DNA from: JBEVOS01 sp044226655
GTDB taxonomy: Bacteria > Pseudomonadota > Alphaproteobacteria > Caulobacterales > Aquidulcibacteraceae
Length of the DNA: 64,000 bases
Reading direction: 5' to 3'
Assembly (NCBI GenBank): GCA_044226655.1
Contig: JBGAGO010000001.1
Location: 558,001 to 622,000, forward strand
This document shows, in pieces, positions 43,344 to 52,043 of this stretch. The position numbers and the translations under genes were made by a program. Every line of letters begins with the position of its first letter. Position 1 is the first letter of the stretch. A model generated the notes under the pieces. That model ran no database searches. It was not told the origin of the DNA and was given only the letters and a program-made list of their open reading frames with translations.

Positions 43344-43435
43344 GTACCGCCGGCTTCCAGCCGGCAGACGGCGTTTCAATGTTTTGCTCTCAGATCAGGA
43401 TGAAACGAAAACTGCCGGCTGGAAGCCGGCGGTAC
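43344..43435. repeat. Palindromic intergenic repeat, family C (copy 1)
   Basis: Left arm gtaccgccggcttccagccg (43344-43367, 24 nt) and right arm 43412-43435 are exact reverse complements; each arm is itself a small hairpin around GCCGGCTTCCAGCCGGC. It lies between co-directional recF and exoD. Copies are at 51511-51554 and 56058-56123. Confidence 0.9.
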
Positions 43436-43479
43436 GAGGCCGCTGTTCGCCGCGCGGCAAACGGCGCTACATACAGCCC

Positions 43480-44070
43480 ATGCCCGCACAAACCGAAAAC
43501 CTGGTCGGCGTGATCGAAGCCGTGCGTGCGCGGGCGGATGCGGAGCCGGGCGAACACATCACGGTCGCGCAAGTGCTCGATACGGCCGGCCTGCGCTCGT
43601 TCGGGCCGATGCTGGCGGCGATCGGGCTGTTCGCGATTTCGCCGGTGACGATGATCCCCGGCATGACCTGGCTGGCTGCGGCGCTGACCTTGCTGGTGGC
43701 CGGGCAGATGGCGCTCGGCTTCGAGCGCTCCTGGCTGCCGCGCCGCGTGCTCGAGGCGCGCGTGCCGGCCCATAAGCTCGCGGACGGACTGGCCAAGGCC
43801 GAACCCTGGGCCGCGCGCGTGGATCACGTGCTCCGTCCGCGGCTTACCTGGCTCGCCAAGCCGCCCTTCGCGAACCTGATCGGGCTCATCTGCATCGTGG
43901 CGGCGCTGGTCACGATCCCCCTCAGCTTCGTGCCGATGGCGCCGCTCGCACCTTCGATTGCGATCTTGTTTTTTGGGCTTGGGATCGCCGCCAAGGACGG
44001 GCTTGTGCTGGCGCTCGGAACCGCGCTGGTGGGCGGCACATTCGCCGTTCTCAGCCGATTGATTTTCTAG
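43480..44070 (+). CDS. exoD: Exopolysaccharide synthesis ExoD family membrane protein
   Basis: 196 residues from ATG 43480. The conserved N-terminal GEHITVAQVLDTAGLRSFGPMLAAIGLFAISPVTMIPGM precedes hydrophobic helices. R-H-V-L-R-P-R-like WAARVDHVLRPRLTWL follows, then C-terminal helices. ExoD affects polysaccharide production and alkali tolerance in rhizobia; the mechanism is unknown. Its place between recF and gyrB is unusual and may reflect chance insertion. Confidence 0.88.
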   Translation: MPAQTENLVGVIEAVRARADAEPGEHITVAQVLDTAGLRSFGPMLAAIGLFAISPVTMIPGMTWLAAALTLLVAGQMALGFERSWLPRRVLEARVPAHKLADGLAKAEPWAARVDHVLRPRLTWLAKPPFANLIGLICIVAALVTIPLSFVPMAPLAPSIAILFFGLGIAAKDGLVLALGTALVGGTFAVLSRLIF

Positions 44071-44177
44071 GGCTTTTTAGCCTGTCGATTTCGCTCTTGT
44101 GCGGCGCCGAAAAACGAGACTTTTGGCGGCTGAATCCCTACATTGTGTAGTCACTCAAACCCGCGATTCGATCCTGC

Positions 44178-46577
44178 ATGTCCGAACAACCAGATCCGTC
44201 CGTTTACGGCGCGGATTCCATCAAGGTCCTCAAAGGCCTCGACGCCGTCCGTAAGCGCCCCGGCATGTATATCGGGGACACGGATGACGGCTCCGGCCTC
44301 CATCACATGGTCTACGAGGTCGTCGACAACGCGATCGACGAAGCGCTCGCCGGGCACGCCAAAAATGTGCGCGTGACGCTGCACGCCGATGGCAGCGCCG
44401 AGGTGAGCGATGATGGCCGCGGCGTGCCGACGGACATCCACCCGACGGAGGGCGTCTCCGCGGCCGAGGTCATCATGACCCAGCTGCACGCGGGCGGAAA
44501 ATTCGATCAGAACTCGTACAAAGTATCCGGCGGCCTGCACGGCGTCGGCGTCTCGGTCGTCAACGCGCTCAGCGAATGGCTCGATCTGACGGTCTGGCGC
44601 GACGGCAAAGAGCATTACATGCGCTTTCGCCACGGCGAGGCTGAAGCGCCGCTCGCCGTGCGCGGCGACGCCGATGGCCGCAAGGGCACCAATGTGCGCT
44701 TCCTGCCCAGCTCAGAGACGTTCACGAAGACCGAATTCGATCGCAAGACGCTCGAACATCGCCTGCGCGAACTGGCCTTCCTGAATTCCGGCGTGAAGAT
44801 CACGCTCGCCGATCTGCGCGGGCCTGAAGCGTTCGAAGAGACCATGCAATATGAAGGCGGCGTGCAGGCCTTCGTCGAGCATCTCGATCGCTCGCGCACG
44901 GCGCTGATCGCCAAGCCGATCTTCATCACGGCCGAGCGCGATCGCATCGCGGTCGAGGCCGCCATTCAGTGGAATGACGGCTATCACGAGACGATGCTGT
45001 GTTTCACGAACAACATCCCGCAGCGCGATGGCGGCACGCATTTGGCCGGATTCCGCGGCGCGCTCACGCGCGTCACCAGCAAATACATGCAGGACAGCGG
45101 GCTTGCGAAGAAAGAGAAAGTCGACATCACCGGCGATGATGCGCGCGAAGGCTTGACCTGCGTGCTCTCGGTGAAAGTGCCCGATCCGAAATTCTCGTCG
45201 CAAACGAAGGACAAGCTGGTCTCGTCCGAAGTGCGGCCCGTCGTCGAAAGCTTGATCAACGACGCGCTCAGCCAATGGTTCGAGGAAAATCCCGGCCCCG
45301 CCAAGGCCGTGATGAGCAAGATCGTCGAAGCCGCCGCGGCGCGCGAAGCCGCCCGCAAAGCGCGCGAGCTGACCCGCCGCAAGAGCGCGCTCGATGTCGC
45401 CTCGCTGCCGGGCAAGCTGGCCGATTGCCAGGAAAAGGATCCGGCCAAATCCGAACTTTTCATCGTCGAGGGTGACTCGGCGGGCGGTTCGGCCAAGCAG
45501 GGCCGCGCGCGCGAATATCAGGCCGTGCTGCCGCTGCGCGGCAAAATCCTCAACGTGGAGCGCGCGCGCTTCGACAAGATGCTGTCGAACGATCAGGTCG
45601 GCACGCTGATCACCGCGCTCGGCACCGGCATCGGACGCGACGATTTCAATCTTGAGAAGCTGCGCTACCACAAGATCATCATCATGACCGACGCCGATGT
45701 CGACGGCGCCCATATCCGCACGCTGCTGCTGACGTTCTTCTATCGGCAGATGCCGACGCTGATCGATGGCGGCTTTCTCTACATCGCCCAGCCGCCGCTC
45801 TATCGCGCCGCCAAGGGTAAGAGCGGGCGCTATCTGAAGGATGAGAGCGAGTTCGAATCCTTCCTGATCGAGGAAGGCTCGTCCGGCGCCGTGTTCGAAA
45901 CCGGCGCCGGCGCGCAGATCGCGGGCGAGGATTTGAAGCGGGTCGCGCGCGAAGCGATGACGGCGGAAGCGCTGATCAAGCGCTTGCATCAGCGCGCGCC
46001 CGATGCGGTGCTCGAACAGGCCATGCTCGCCGGCGCCTTCGCGCAGGACGCGGCCGATGCGGCCGCGCAGGAGGCCGCGCGCCGCCTCAATCTCATCGCG
46101 GAAGAGGGCGAGGCGACGTGGTCGGCGCGCTTCGATCCCGATCAGGCCCTGGTGATCGAACGTGTGGTGCGCGGCGTCGCCGAACGCGTCGTGCTCGACC
46201 GTGTGCTGCTCGCCTCCTCGGATGCGCGCCGCATGGCCGAGCGCGCGCCTGCGCTGGCGGAGGTCTATGGCAAGCCGGGTCTTCTGCGGCGCGGCGGGGA
46301 TTCCACGCCGGTCTATGGCCCGCTGAGCTTGCTCGCGGCGATCGAGGAATCGGGCCGCAAGGGCCTCGCGATCAGCCGCTATAAAGGCTTGGGCGAGATG
46401 AACCCTGAGCAGCTCTGGGAAACCACGCTCGATCCGGAAGTGCGCACCTTGCTGCAAGTGAAGGTCGAACACGCCGACGACGCGGACGATCTCTTCACCA
46501 AGCTGATGGGCGACGTCGTCGAGCCCCGCCGCGAATTCATCCAGGACAATGCGCTGGACGCCGAGGTGGATGCCTGA
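44178..46577 (+). CDS. gyrB: DNA gyrase subunit B
   Basis: 799 residues, full length. The GHKL ATPase domain begins VRKRPGMYIGDTDDGSGLHHMVYEVVDNAIDEA and includes GGLHGVGVSVVNALS. The TOPRIM domain has E431-G-D-S-A-G-G and D505-A-D-V-D509, with the conserved PLRGKILNVERAR between them. The C terminus ends GDVVEPRREFIQDNALDAEVDA. It forms the ATPase half of the supercoiling enzyme. An unrelated gene begins 8 nt before its stop codon. Confidence 0.97.
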   Translation: MSEQPDPSVYGADSIKVLKGLDAVRKRPGMYIGDTDDGSGLHHMVYEVVDNAIDEALAGHAKNVRVTLHADGSAEVSDDGRGVPTDIHPTEGVSAAEVIMTQLHAGGKFDQNSYKVSGGLHGVGVSVVNALSEWLDLTVWRDGKEHYMRFRHGEAEAPLAVRGDADGRKGTNVRFLPSSETFTKTEFDRKTLEHRLRELAFLNSGVKITLADLRGPEAFEETMQYEGGVQAFVEHLDRSRTALIAKPIFITAERDRIAVEAAIQWNDGYHETMLCFTNNIPQRDGGTHLAGFRGALTRVTSKYMQDSGLAKKEKVDITGDDAREGLTCVLSVKVPDPKFSSQTKDKLVSSEVRPVVESLINDALSQWFEENPGPAKAVMSKIVEAAAAREAARKARELTRRKSALDVASLPGKLADCQEKDPAKSELFIVEGDSAGGSAKQGRAREYQAVLPLRGKILNVERARFDKMLSNDQVGTLITALGTGIGRDDFNLEKLRYHKIIIMTDADVDGAHIRTLLLTFFYRQMPTLIDGGFLYIAQPPLYRAAKGKSGRYLKDESEFESFLIEEGSSGAVFETGAGAQIAGEDLKRVAREAMTAEALIKRLHQRAPDAVLEQAMLAGAFAQDAADAAAQEAARRLNLIAEEGEATWSARFDPDQALVIERVVRGVAERVVLDRVLLASSDARRMAERAPALAEVYGKPGLLRRGGDSTPVYGPLSLLAAIEESGRKGLAISRYKGLGEMNPEQLWETTLDPEVRTLLQVKVEHADDADDLFTKLMGDVVEPRREFIQDNALDAEVDA

Positions 46578-47577
46578 CGCAGATTTTCGGCGGAAGTATT
46601 TCGCGTACGCGAAATTGCTGAGGTCCGGGCGGCGCGCGCAATGTCGGTGCCTTTACCCCGGTTGTCAGGACAAGGCGATCTACTCGCATACTGTCGGTCT
46701 ACGAAGCTTACGCATCCTACAGTCTGCAGAATGCAAGGTTTTGAGGCCGGCGGAGGTTGATCCAGAATCCGTGATAAGAATTGGCGATGGGAGCTTCTTG
46801 ACAACCGTACCGGTTGAAGAAGGCGTTCGGCGCGCTTCTGCGTACACGCTGTTCTGCAACAAACATGACAATGACTGTTTCCGCGAGTTTGACGATGGGC
46901 TCGTGACCCCGTGCGGTAGGACGGCGTACTTGGCGGCCTATCGCTCCTGTTGCCTAGAATACTTCAAGAAAGCGGCCTTCAGCCCCGCCTATCTCAACCA
47001 AGCTGCCGTGTTTGGTCTGCCCGAGAGTGCTTGGGAGCATCCTACCGCTGCAAAAGCGGCAACTGCGTGGGGCGGCGGCCATTCAGACATCAAGAATGCG
47101 AAGGCTAAGCTCGACCTCGGACTTAAGCGCGCTGAGTTTTCGTCTCTTGATCATCTTTATCTCGCATTTGAAGGCGTTCCATTTGGATTGGCGTCTGGCG
47201 CAGTCAGTCTTGAATGGCCTTTCTCCGATGGACCACTTGCGCGCAGCGGGGCCGCAGCGGGTACGATGTTCATTTCATCAAGGGCTCGGCCTTATAGGGT
47301 CGACTTTTTGTTCTCGGCGTTCAAGGACGATGAACACGGGCGCAAGACGCTTAGCGGATTGCAAGGTACGCCCGATGCCGATCTAACTAGGCTTTTGCCT
47401 TTCCTATTGTTGCACCTCACCGAGGATTGTTTTCTGAGGCAGGCTTGGTTCGATGAGCTGAGCGACGAAAATAAAATTGAACTGGTTTTTCGAATGCAGC
47501 TTTTCCAAATGGACGGCATGTCAAAGTCCCCCCGTGTTTGGACCGCGAAGCTTGTTGAACGGTGCCGACTCTCATAG
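46570..47577 (+). CDS. Zinc-finger-like protein of unknown function, atypical composition
   Basis: 335 residues from ATG 46570, overlapping the last 8 nt of gyrB in another frame. The N terminus has a probable metal site: C25-x-C27-x4-C32 with SH at 39-40 (LYPGCQDKAIYSH), and then F-C96-N-K-H99-D. From memory this resembles a broadly distributed family of unknown proteins with C-x4-C...SH...FCxxHD. The rest contains CGRTAYLAAYRSCCLEYFKKAAF, no recognised catalytic motif, and a globular alpha/beta sequence. Codon third positions are clearly AT-richer than gyrB, so the gene was probably acquired. A defence or mobile role is conjecture. Confidence 0.72.
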   Translation: MPDADFRRKYFAYAKLLRSGRRAQCRCLYPGCQDKAIYSHTVGLRSLRILQSAECKVLRPAEVDPESVIRIGDGSFLTTVPVEEGVRRASAYTLFCNKHDNDCFREFDDGLVTPCGRTAYLAAYRSCCLEYFKKAAFSPAYLNQAAVFGLPESAWEHPTAAKAATAWGGGHSDIKNAKAKLDLGLKRAEFSSLDHLYLAFEGVPFGLASGAVSLEWPFSDGPLARSGAAAGTMFISSRARPYRVDFLFSAFKDDEHGRKTLSGLQGTPDADLTRLLPFLLLHLTEDCFLRQAWFDELSDENKIELVFRMQLFQMDGMSKSPRVWTAKLVERCRLS

Positions 47578-47688
47578 CCATTGCTAAGCGATCGGTGGTA
47601 TTTTGAGGGTGTCTTTGGCTCCCGATTGAGGGGAATGAAGCTGACTCCACACTAGGATCGGCGCAAAGCTTCGCGCGGAGACGGCGTC

Positions 47689-48066
47689 ATGCACGAATTG
47701 TTGGAAAGACTGGGCCGGGGCGATACCCGCATCCTCGATATGTGCGCGCGCGCCAATCAGGCGTGGCTGGATTTCTTCAACGAGCTCGAAACCGCCGATA
47801 TCGGCACGGTGAGCGCCCGGCTCGGGATTTTCCAACCGACGATCGAGAAGATCTTCGACAGCAAATCGTTGGGCGAGTCGATGATGGCGTGGACGGCCTT
47901 CGCCGCGCTTTATGACACCCAATCCGGCTGGGGCCGCCAGGAAAAGCGGGCGTTCGAAATGGTCGGCGCCTTCGCGCGCAGCAATTGCACCGCCGAGGTC
48001 AAGTCCGAAGCCCGCAGCGCCGCCATTTCCTACGAACTCGAGCGCCCGCTGACGCAGGGGCGCTGA
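47689..48066 (+). CDS. Hypothetical helical protein
   Basis: 125 residues, soluble and mostly helical: MHELLERLGRGDTRILDMCARANQAWLDFFNELETADIG, then LGIFQPTIEKIFDSKSLGESMMAWTAFAALYDTQSGWG. The amphipathic helices resemble phasin-like proteins only loosely. No motif was recognised. ATG 47689 follows ggagacggcgtc, an acceptable ribosome site. Confidence 0.65.
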   Translation: MHELLERLGRGDTRILDMCARANQAWLDFFNELETADIGTVSARLGIFQPTIEKIFDSKSLGESMMAWTAFAALYDTQSGWGRQEKRAFEMVGAFARSNCTAEVKSEARSAAISYELERPLTQGR

Positions 48067-48197
48067 TCCGCGTTGCGGGGCCGGGGCGCTTGACGGCGCG
48101 CGCGGCTTGTCTTTCACACGCGCGTTCGGGGGAATGAGAAGAGGGGCGCCTGCTGGGCTCCGATCTCGAACGGCCTGCCGGCGCCAAAGGATATGTG

Positions 48198-48755
48198 ATG
48201 ACGACTGCCTTGCTTTCACCGCTCGCCAAATCCTCACCCGTCGCCGCGCTTGGCGTGGTGCTGGCGGGGTCATGGCTGCTGGCGGCGTCGTCCTGGCTCG
48301 AAGCGCCGATGTGGCCGGTGCCGATGACGGCGCAGACCTATGCCGTGCTGCTGATCGGCGGCGCGTGCGGCGCGCGTTTGGCGGCGGCGACCGTGGCGGC
48401 CTATCTCGTGCAGGGCGCACTCGGCCTGCCGGTGTTCGCGGGCGGGGCGGGCGGCGCGCAGCATCTGATCGGCCCGACGGGCGGTTTCCTCATCGGCTTC
48501 CTGATCGCGGCGACGTTGATCGGCTTTCTGGTCGAGCGCGGCTGGGGCAAAAGCTTTCTCGGCCTGCTGGCCGCGATGGCGCTCGGGCACGCCGCGATCT
48601 TCGCCCTCGGCGTCGCGCATCTCAGCATCTATGCCGGCGTCGAGGGCGCGCTCGCGGGCGGGCTTTATCCCTTCATCCTCGGCTCGGTCGTGAAGACTTT
48701 GGCCGCCGCCGCGACGCTCAAGGCGGCCGAAGGCGTGATCCGGCGCGGCGCGTGA
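48198..48755 (+). CDS. bioY: Biotin transporter BioY
   Basis: 185 residues from ATG 48198 behind AAAGGA. Six hydrophobic helices. The S-component signature is WPVPMTAQTYAVLLIGGACGARLAAATVAAYLVQGALGLPVFAGGAGGAQHLIGPTGGFLIGF. BioY captures biotin, alone or with an ECF module (bioMN); no ECF ATPase gene is present here. A DUF1284 gene starts on its stop codon (GTGA), so the two are coupled. Confidence 0.94.
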   Translation: MTTALLSPLAKSSPVAALGVVLAGSWLLAASSWLEAPMWPVPMTAQTYAVLLIGGACGARLAAATVAAYLVQGALGLPVFAGGAGGAQHLIGPTGGFLIGFLIAATLIGFLVERGWGKSFLGLLAAMALGHAAIFALGVAHLSIYAGVEGALAGGLYPFILGSVVKTLAAAATLKAAEGVIRRGA

Positions 48756-49165
48756 AGCCGATCCGGCTGAGGCCGCATCATTTCCTGTGCATTCTCACCT
48801 ATGTCGGCAAGGGCTACACCAAGCGCTTCACGCGCGGCTTCGATCAGGTGGTGCGTGAGATGAAACGCGGACGCCCGGTCGTGCTGGTTGAGGGGCCGGA
48901 CGATATCTGCATCGGCCTCGTCGGTGGCCAATTTCAAAAGCATTGCTATTCGAAAGACGTGCAGAACCGCGATCGCGGTGCGCGTGCGGATTTGCGCACG
49001 CGTTTGCGCGAAGCGCGCCTCGCCGGACCGATGACGCCGGCGCGCGTGCGCCGTTTGCGAGAGGCCTACGCGCGCAATGATATCCGCACGGGTTGCGCGG
49101 CGTGCGGCTGGAAAAAACTGTGCGACCGTGTCGTCGCGCGCGAATTCGAAGGCTGCAGATTGTAG
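48752..49165 (+). CDS. DUF1284 family protein
   Basis: 137 residues. The opening KPIRLRPHHFLCILTYVGKGYTKRF is the DUF1284 signature. ICIGLVGGQFQKHCYSKDV follows, and the C-terminal cysteines CAACGWKKLCDRV suggest a metal or iron-sulfur site. The function is unknown. The GTG start overlaps the bioY stop by 4 nt; a longer frame through bioY is rejected. Coupling to bioY hints at a biotin- or cofactor-related role. Confidence 0.85.
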   Translation: MKPIRLRPHHFLCILTYVGKGYTKRFTRGFDQVVREMKRGRPVVLVEGPDDICIGLVGGQFQKHCYSKDVQNRDRGARADLRTRLREARLAGPMTPARVRRLREAYARNDIRTGCAACGWKKLCDRVVAREFEGCRL

Positions 49166-49485
49166 CGCGCGCTGCGGCGAATCCGCCTTGACGCTTTGGC
49201 GATCGAGTCGTTTGCTTTCCGCGCTGGAAGACGCGTGTCTCGCCGCGCTCCCCACGTTCAGAAGCTCTGCAGCGAACCTCACCAGGGCTGCGAGACGTGA
49301 CGCTGGCGCCTTCCCGTCCGAACAACTGCGCCGCTTCAGCCAAGGGAAGAGCGGCTCGTGTGTTGCGGCCGGCGTCCGATGGCGCTTCAGCATAAGGTGT
49401 GGTGCGCCGAACAAATCATAAACGACGGATGTTTGCTTGTCGCTTCGGCGCGCCCATGTAAGGCGATGAAGCCGAGGAGAGTGGC
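49166..49485. other. Intergenic stretch without a recognised gene
   Basis: 320 bp between the DUF1284 gene and a small membrane-protein gene. No open frame with both a ribosome site and protein-like sequence was found. The final 60 bp (caaatcataaacgacggatg) are AT-richer and probably contain the promoter of the next gene. No tRNA, repeat or riboswitch was seen. Confidence 0.5.
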
Positions 49486-49704
49486 ATGCGCGGTCTGGTT
49501 CGCACGGTCTTGGGGCTTGGTTTGTTGGCCGCGGGCGCTGCGGCGCTCTACGTGATGGCCTCGCGCCGCGCGCAAAAACCCGCCATGCCGGAGGTGCGCG
49601 AAGCCGGCCCTGAAAGCATGCGCAATCCGCCGCGCGACTGGGACAAGGTCGACGAAGCCTCTGATGAGAGCTTCCCCGCCAGCGATCCGCCGGCGCTGCA
49701 CTGA
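49486..49704 (+). CDS. Small single-pass membrane protein
   Basis: 72 residues behind GAGGAG. One N-terminal membrane helix (VRTVLGLGLLAAGAAALYVMAS) and a soluble tail ending WDKVDEASDESFPASDPPAL. The [DE]-E-[AS]-S-x-E-S-F-P-A-S-D-P-P motif recurs in small alphaproteobacterial proteins of unknown function. Confidence 0.78.
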   Translation: MRGLVRTVLGLGLLAAGAAALYVMASRRAQKPAMPEVREAGPESMRNPPRDWDKVDEASDESFPASDPPALH

Positions 49705-49747
49705 TCCTTTTTTAGCCGTGCGCATCCGCGCATTTTAGATCACGCCC

Positions 49748-50293
49748 ATGTCCATTCGCCTGTTCGCCGCCTTCGCCATTCCCGATGATGTGGCCGCGCG
49801 TCTGCTTGCGCTGCAGGCGCCGCTCGCCGGCGCGAAATGGCGGCCGCGCGACAATCTCCATCTCACTTTGCGCTTCTTCGACGAAATCGCCGAGCCCATC
49901 GCCGATGAGCTGGACGCCGCGCTCGAAGCCTTGGCGCGCGGCGTCAAGCCGATGGAGGTGAAGCTGAAAGGCGTTGGCGCCTTCGGCGGCGCCGATCCGC
50001 ATGCGCTGATCGTCAAGGCGGAGGAGAGCGCGCCGCTGATGAAGCTTGCGGCCGATTGCGAAAAGCTGGCGCGCCGCGCCGGCCTCCCGCCCGAGCCGCG
50101 CAAGTTCACGCCGCACGTGACTTTAGCTTATCTCTCCGGCGCGGATTTTCTCGCGGTGCATGATCTGGCGCGGGTTCACGCGCTGTTTTCCGCGTCCTTC
50201 AAGGCCGATCGCATCGGGCTCTATTCCAGCTGGACAAAAAAATCCGCCCCGAACCTGTATCGGCTCGAGGCGGATTATCCGTTTTACGGCTGA
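49748..50293 (+). CDS. thpR: RNA 2',3'-cyclic phosphodiesterase
   Basis: 181 residues of the 2H phosphoesterase superfamily. Two HxTx motifs, H38-L-T-L and H123-V-T-L, are 85 residues apart. The N-terminal RLFAAFAIPDDV and the C-terminal FKADRIGLYSSWTKKSAPNLYRLEADYPF match ThpR/LigT. It opens 2',3'-cyclic phosphates; the RNA substrate in vivo is unclear. Confidence 0.92.
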   Translation: MSIRLFAAFAIPDDVAARLLALQAPLAGAKWRPRDNLHLTLRFFDEIAEPIADELDAALEALARGVKPMEVKLKGVGAFGGADPHALIVKAEESAPLMKLAADCEKLARRAGLPPEPRKFTPHVTLAYLSGADFLAVHDLARVHALFSASFKADRIGLYSSWTKKSAPNLYRLEADYPFYG

Positions 50294-50302
50294 TGCCGTG
50301 CG

Positions 50303-50824
50303 TTACGACGTCGGCGACGGCGGCGTGGCCGGCGGCGGATTCGGCGCCACATCATTGGTCTGCGTGATCGGCTCGCCGACCGTGCAGCACCGCACCTGCA
50401 TTTCCAGCACGCGCGAATTGAAGCGGCATTCCGTGTCGTTGATCGAGCGCAGAATGGCCGGACCGCCCGCGCGGGTCGTGAAATGCGTTTGCACGCACGA
50501 GGTCAGGATCGCGCCGTTTTCACACGAGCCCGAGCTGCGTTGGCGCAAGGTGCGCGTTTGGCAGGTCAGGTTACGCGCCAAGGCTTGATCGGCTGTGGAT
50601 TGCGCATGTTGCGCAACGCCCAGCACTTCGCCGATGCGCGCGCCGAGCGAGGTGCGAACTTCTTCCGTGTCGCGGTGTTGTTTGCAGATATCCGTGTTCG
50701 CACGGCCCGGATCGGCCGCACAATATTCGGCGATCGTCATGTCGCCTGTGCGATTGGCGCAGGCCGAGGCCGAGAAGCCAACGACAGCGAGCGCCGCGAT
50801 GGCTAGGAGGCGAGTGAAGCGCAT
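50303..50824 (-). CDS. Cysteine-rich putative lipoprotein
   Basis: 173 residues from ATG 50824. The leader RLLAIAALAVVGFSASAC gives a lipobox S-A-S-A-C with lipidated Cys near position 22. The mature part holds about ten cysteines (YCAADPG, DICKQH, TCQTRTLRQRSSGSCENGA, VRCCTVG), probably disulfide-bonded, and a Pro-rich end. No family was recognised. Confidence 0.68.
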   Translation of the reverse strand: MRFTRLLAIAALAVVGFSASACANRTGDMTIAEYCAADPGRANTDICKQHRDTEEVRTSLGARIGEVLGVAQHAQSTADQALARNLTCQTRTLRQRSSGSCENGAILTSCVQTHFTTRAGGPAILRSINDTECRFNSRVLEMQVRCCTVGEPITQTNDVAPNPPPATPPSPTS

Positions 50825-51074
50825 TCTGGCGCCCTTTCCTGTTGAGAATCCCCGAGCCCCGCTAACCACCCGAAACGCTTGGGTCAACCCCTGGTTCCGA
50901 TGGAACTTCCGTTTCTTCAACGTGTTGGGCGCGGAATTTCGTCGCTGTCGGCGTCGGCAACATGAACGTGAGTTCACGCATCTGCTGCGCGGGTTCGCCG
51001 CGCGCGCGGGACGCGAACGTCATGGAGTCGCCCAAGTGTGAATGGCAATGTCCGGCGAGCGGAGACGAGACGAG

Positions 51075-51503
51075 ATGAGATTTTTGCTGATGAGCGCGGC
51101 GCTCTTGCTGGCGAGCTGCGCGGGAAACGGCGGAACGGAAACGGTCGCAAGCGCGCCGCCGCCGACACAGGCTGCAGCGCCCATCGCCCCGCCGCCGAGC
51201 GCTCAACCGAGCGCCGCCGCCACCGGCATCCAATTGCCGCCCGAACCCGCGCCGCCCGCGCCGCGCGACGGCGACATCGTGGTGCGCGGCGGACGCGAAA
51301 CGCCGGTGCAATCGCCGAACGCCGATCCGCGCACGCCCGATGAGCGCATGGCCGATATCCACCGTTGGGATCAATGCGTTATGCGCCTGCAAGCGAGCGC
51401 GGAAGACAATCCGACGCGGCCGCAATTGACCTCGCCGGAAGAGCTCTGCGCGCGCCGCCTCGGCATGGCCAGCCGCGATGCCGTACCCGACGCACGGCGC
51501 TGA
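51075..51503 (+). CDS. Putative lipoprotein, Pro/Ala-rich
   Basis: 142 residues from ATG 51075. Lipobox LASC (MRFLLMSAALLLASCAG) gives a lipidated Cys15. A Pro/Ala/Ser linker (PPPTQAAAPIAPPPSAQPS) precedes a conserved-looking segment DIVVRGGRETPVQSPNADPRTPDERMADIHRWDQCVMR. The function is unknown. A start 11 codons upstream would bury the signal peptide and is rejected. Confidence 0.72.
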   Translation: MRFLLMSAALLLASCAGNGGTETVASAPPPTQAAAPIAPPPSAQPSAAATGIQLPPEPAPPAPRDGDIVVRGGRETPVQSPNADPRTPDERMADIHRWDQCVMRLQASAEDNPTRPQLTSPEELCARRLGMASRDAVPDARR

Positions 51504-51510
51504 CGCTTCT

Positions 51511-51554
51511 GTACCGCCGGCTTCCAGCCGGCAGCACCGCAAAGCCGGCGGTGC
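51511..51554. repeat. Palindromic intergenic repeat, family C (copy 2)
   Basis: gtaccgccggcttccagccg is followed shortly by the complementary gccggcggtgc. It is a shorter copy than C1 (43344-43435), with only about 20 bp between the main stem-loops. It lies in the 55-bp gap between two convergent genes. Confidence 0.8.
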
Positions 51555-51558
51555 AGCG

Positions 51559-51954
51559 CTAATCCGCCGCGTCGAGCAGGGCGTCCATATCCTCGTCGCT
51601 GAGCCCGAAATGGTGGCCGATCTCGTGCACCAGCACGTGCGCGACGAGATCGGGCAGAGCGATATCGCCGCGGTCGATCCATTCGTCGAGAATGGCGCGC
51701 CGGTAGAGGAACACGATCGCTGGTTCGGGCGTGGGATCGCTGACCGAGCGGTGCGTCAGATTCACGCCATGATAGAGCCCAGTCAGCTCGAACGGGTCTT
51801 CGATGCCCATGGCCGCGAGCACCTCGTCGCTGGCGAATTCCTCGATCCGGATCAGCACATCGCCCGCCAGCGCGCGAAACCCGCCCGGCATGTCCGCCCA
51901 GGCGCGGCGGGCGAGCGTTTCCAGATCGTCGAGCGAGGGCGGCAGATCGTGCAT
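51559..51954 (-). CDS. Zincin-like metallopeptidase family protein
   Basis: 131 residues. The zinc motif is H110-E-I-G-H114-HFG near the C terminus, with conserved EPAIVFLYRRAILDEW and LVAHVLVHEIGHHFGLSDEDM. This is the small DUF1025-type zincin family of alphaproteobacteria. No signal peptide is seen. Substrates are unknown. Confidence 0.9.
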   Translation of the reverse strand: MHDLPPSLDDLETLARRAWADMPGGFRALAGDVLIRIEEFASDEVLAAMGIEDPFELTGLYHGVNLTHRSVSDPTPEPAIVFLYRRAILDEWIDRGDIALPDLVAHVLVHEIGHHFGLSDEDMDALLDAAD

Positions 51955-52043
51955 GCGCGCTTATAGCCCGGTTCGCGTCGCGTCATGGTTGCCGTGCGCG
52001 TCAATTGCCGGCTTAATCGCGCAAAACAAGCTTGGAGGAAGCC

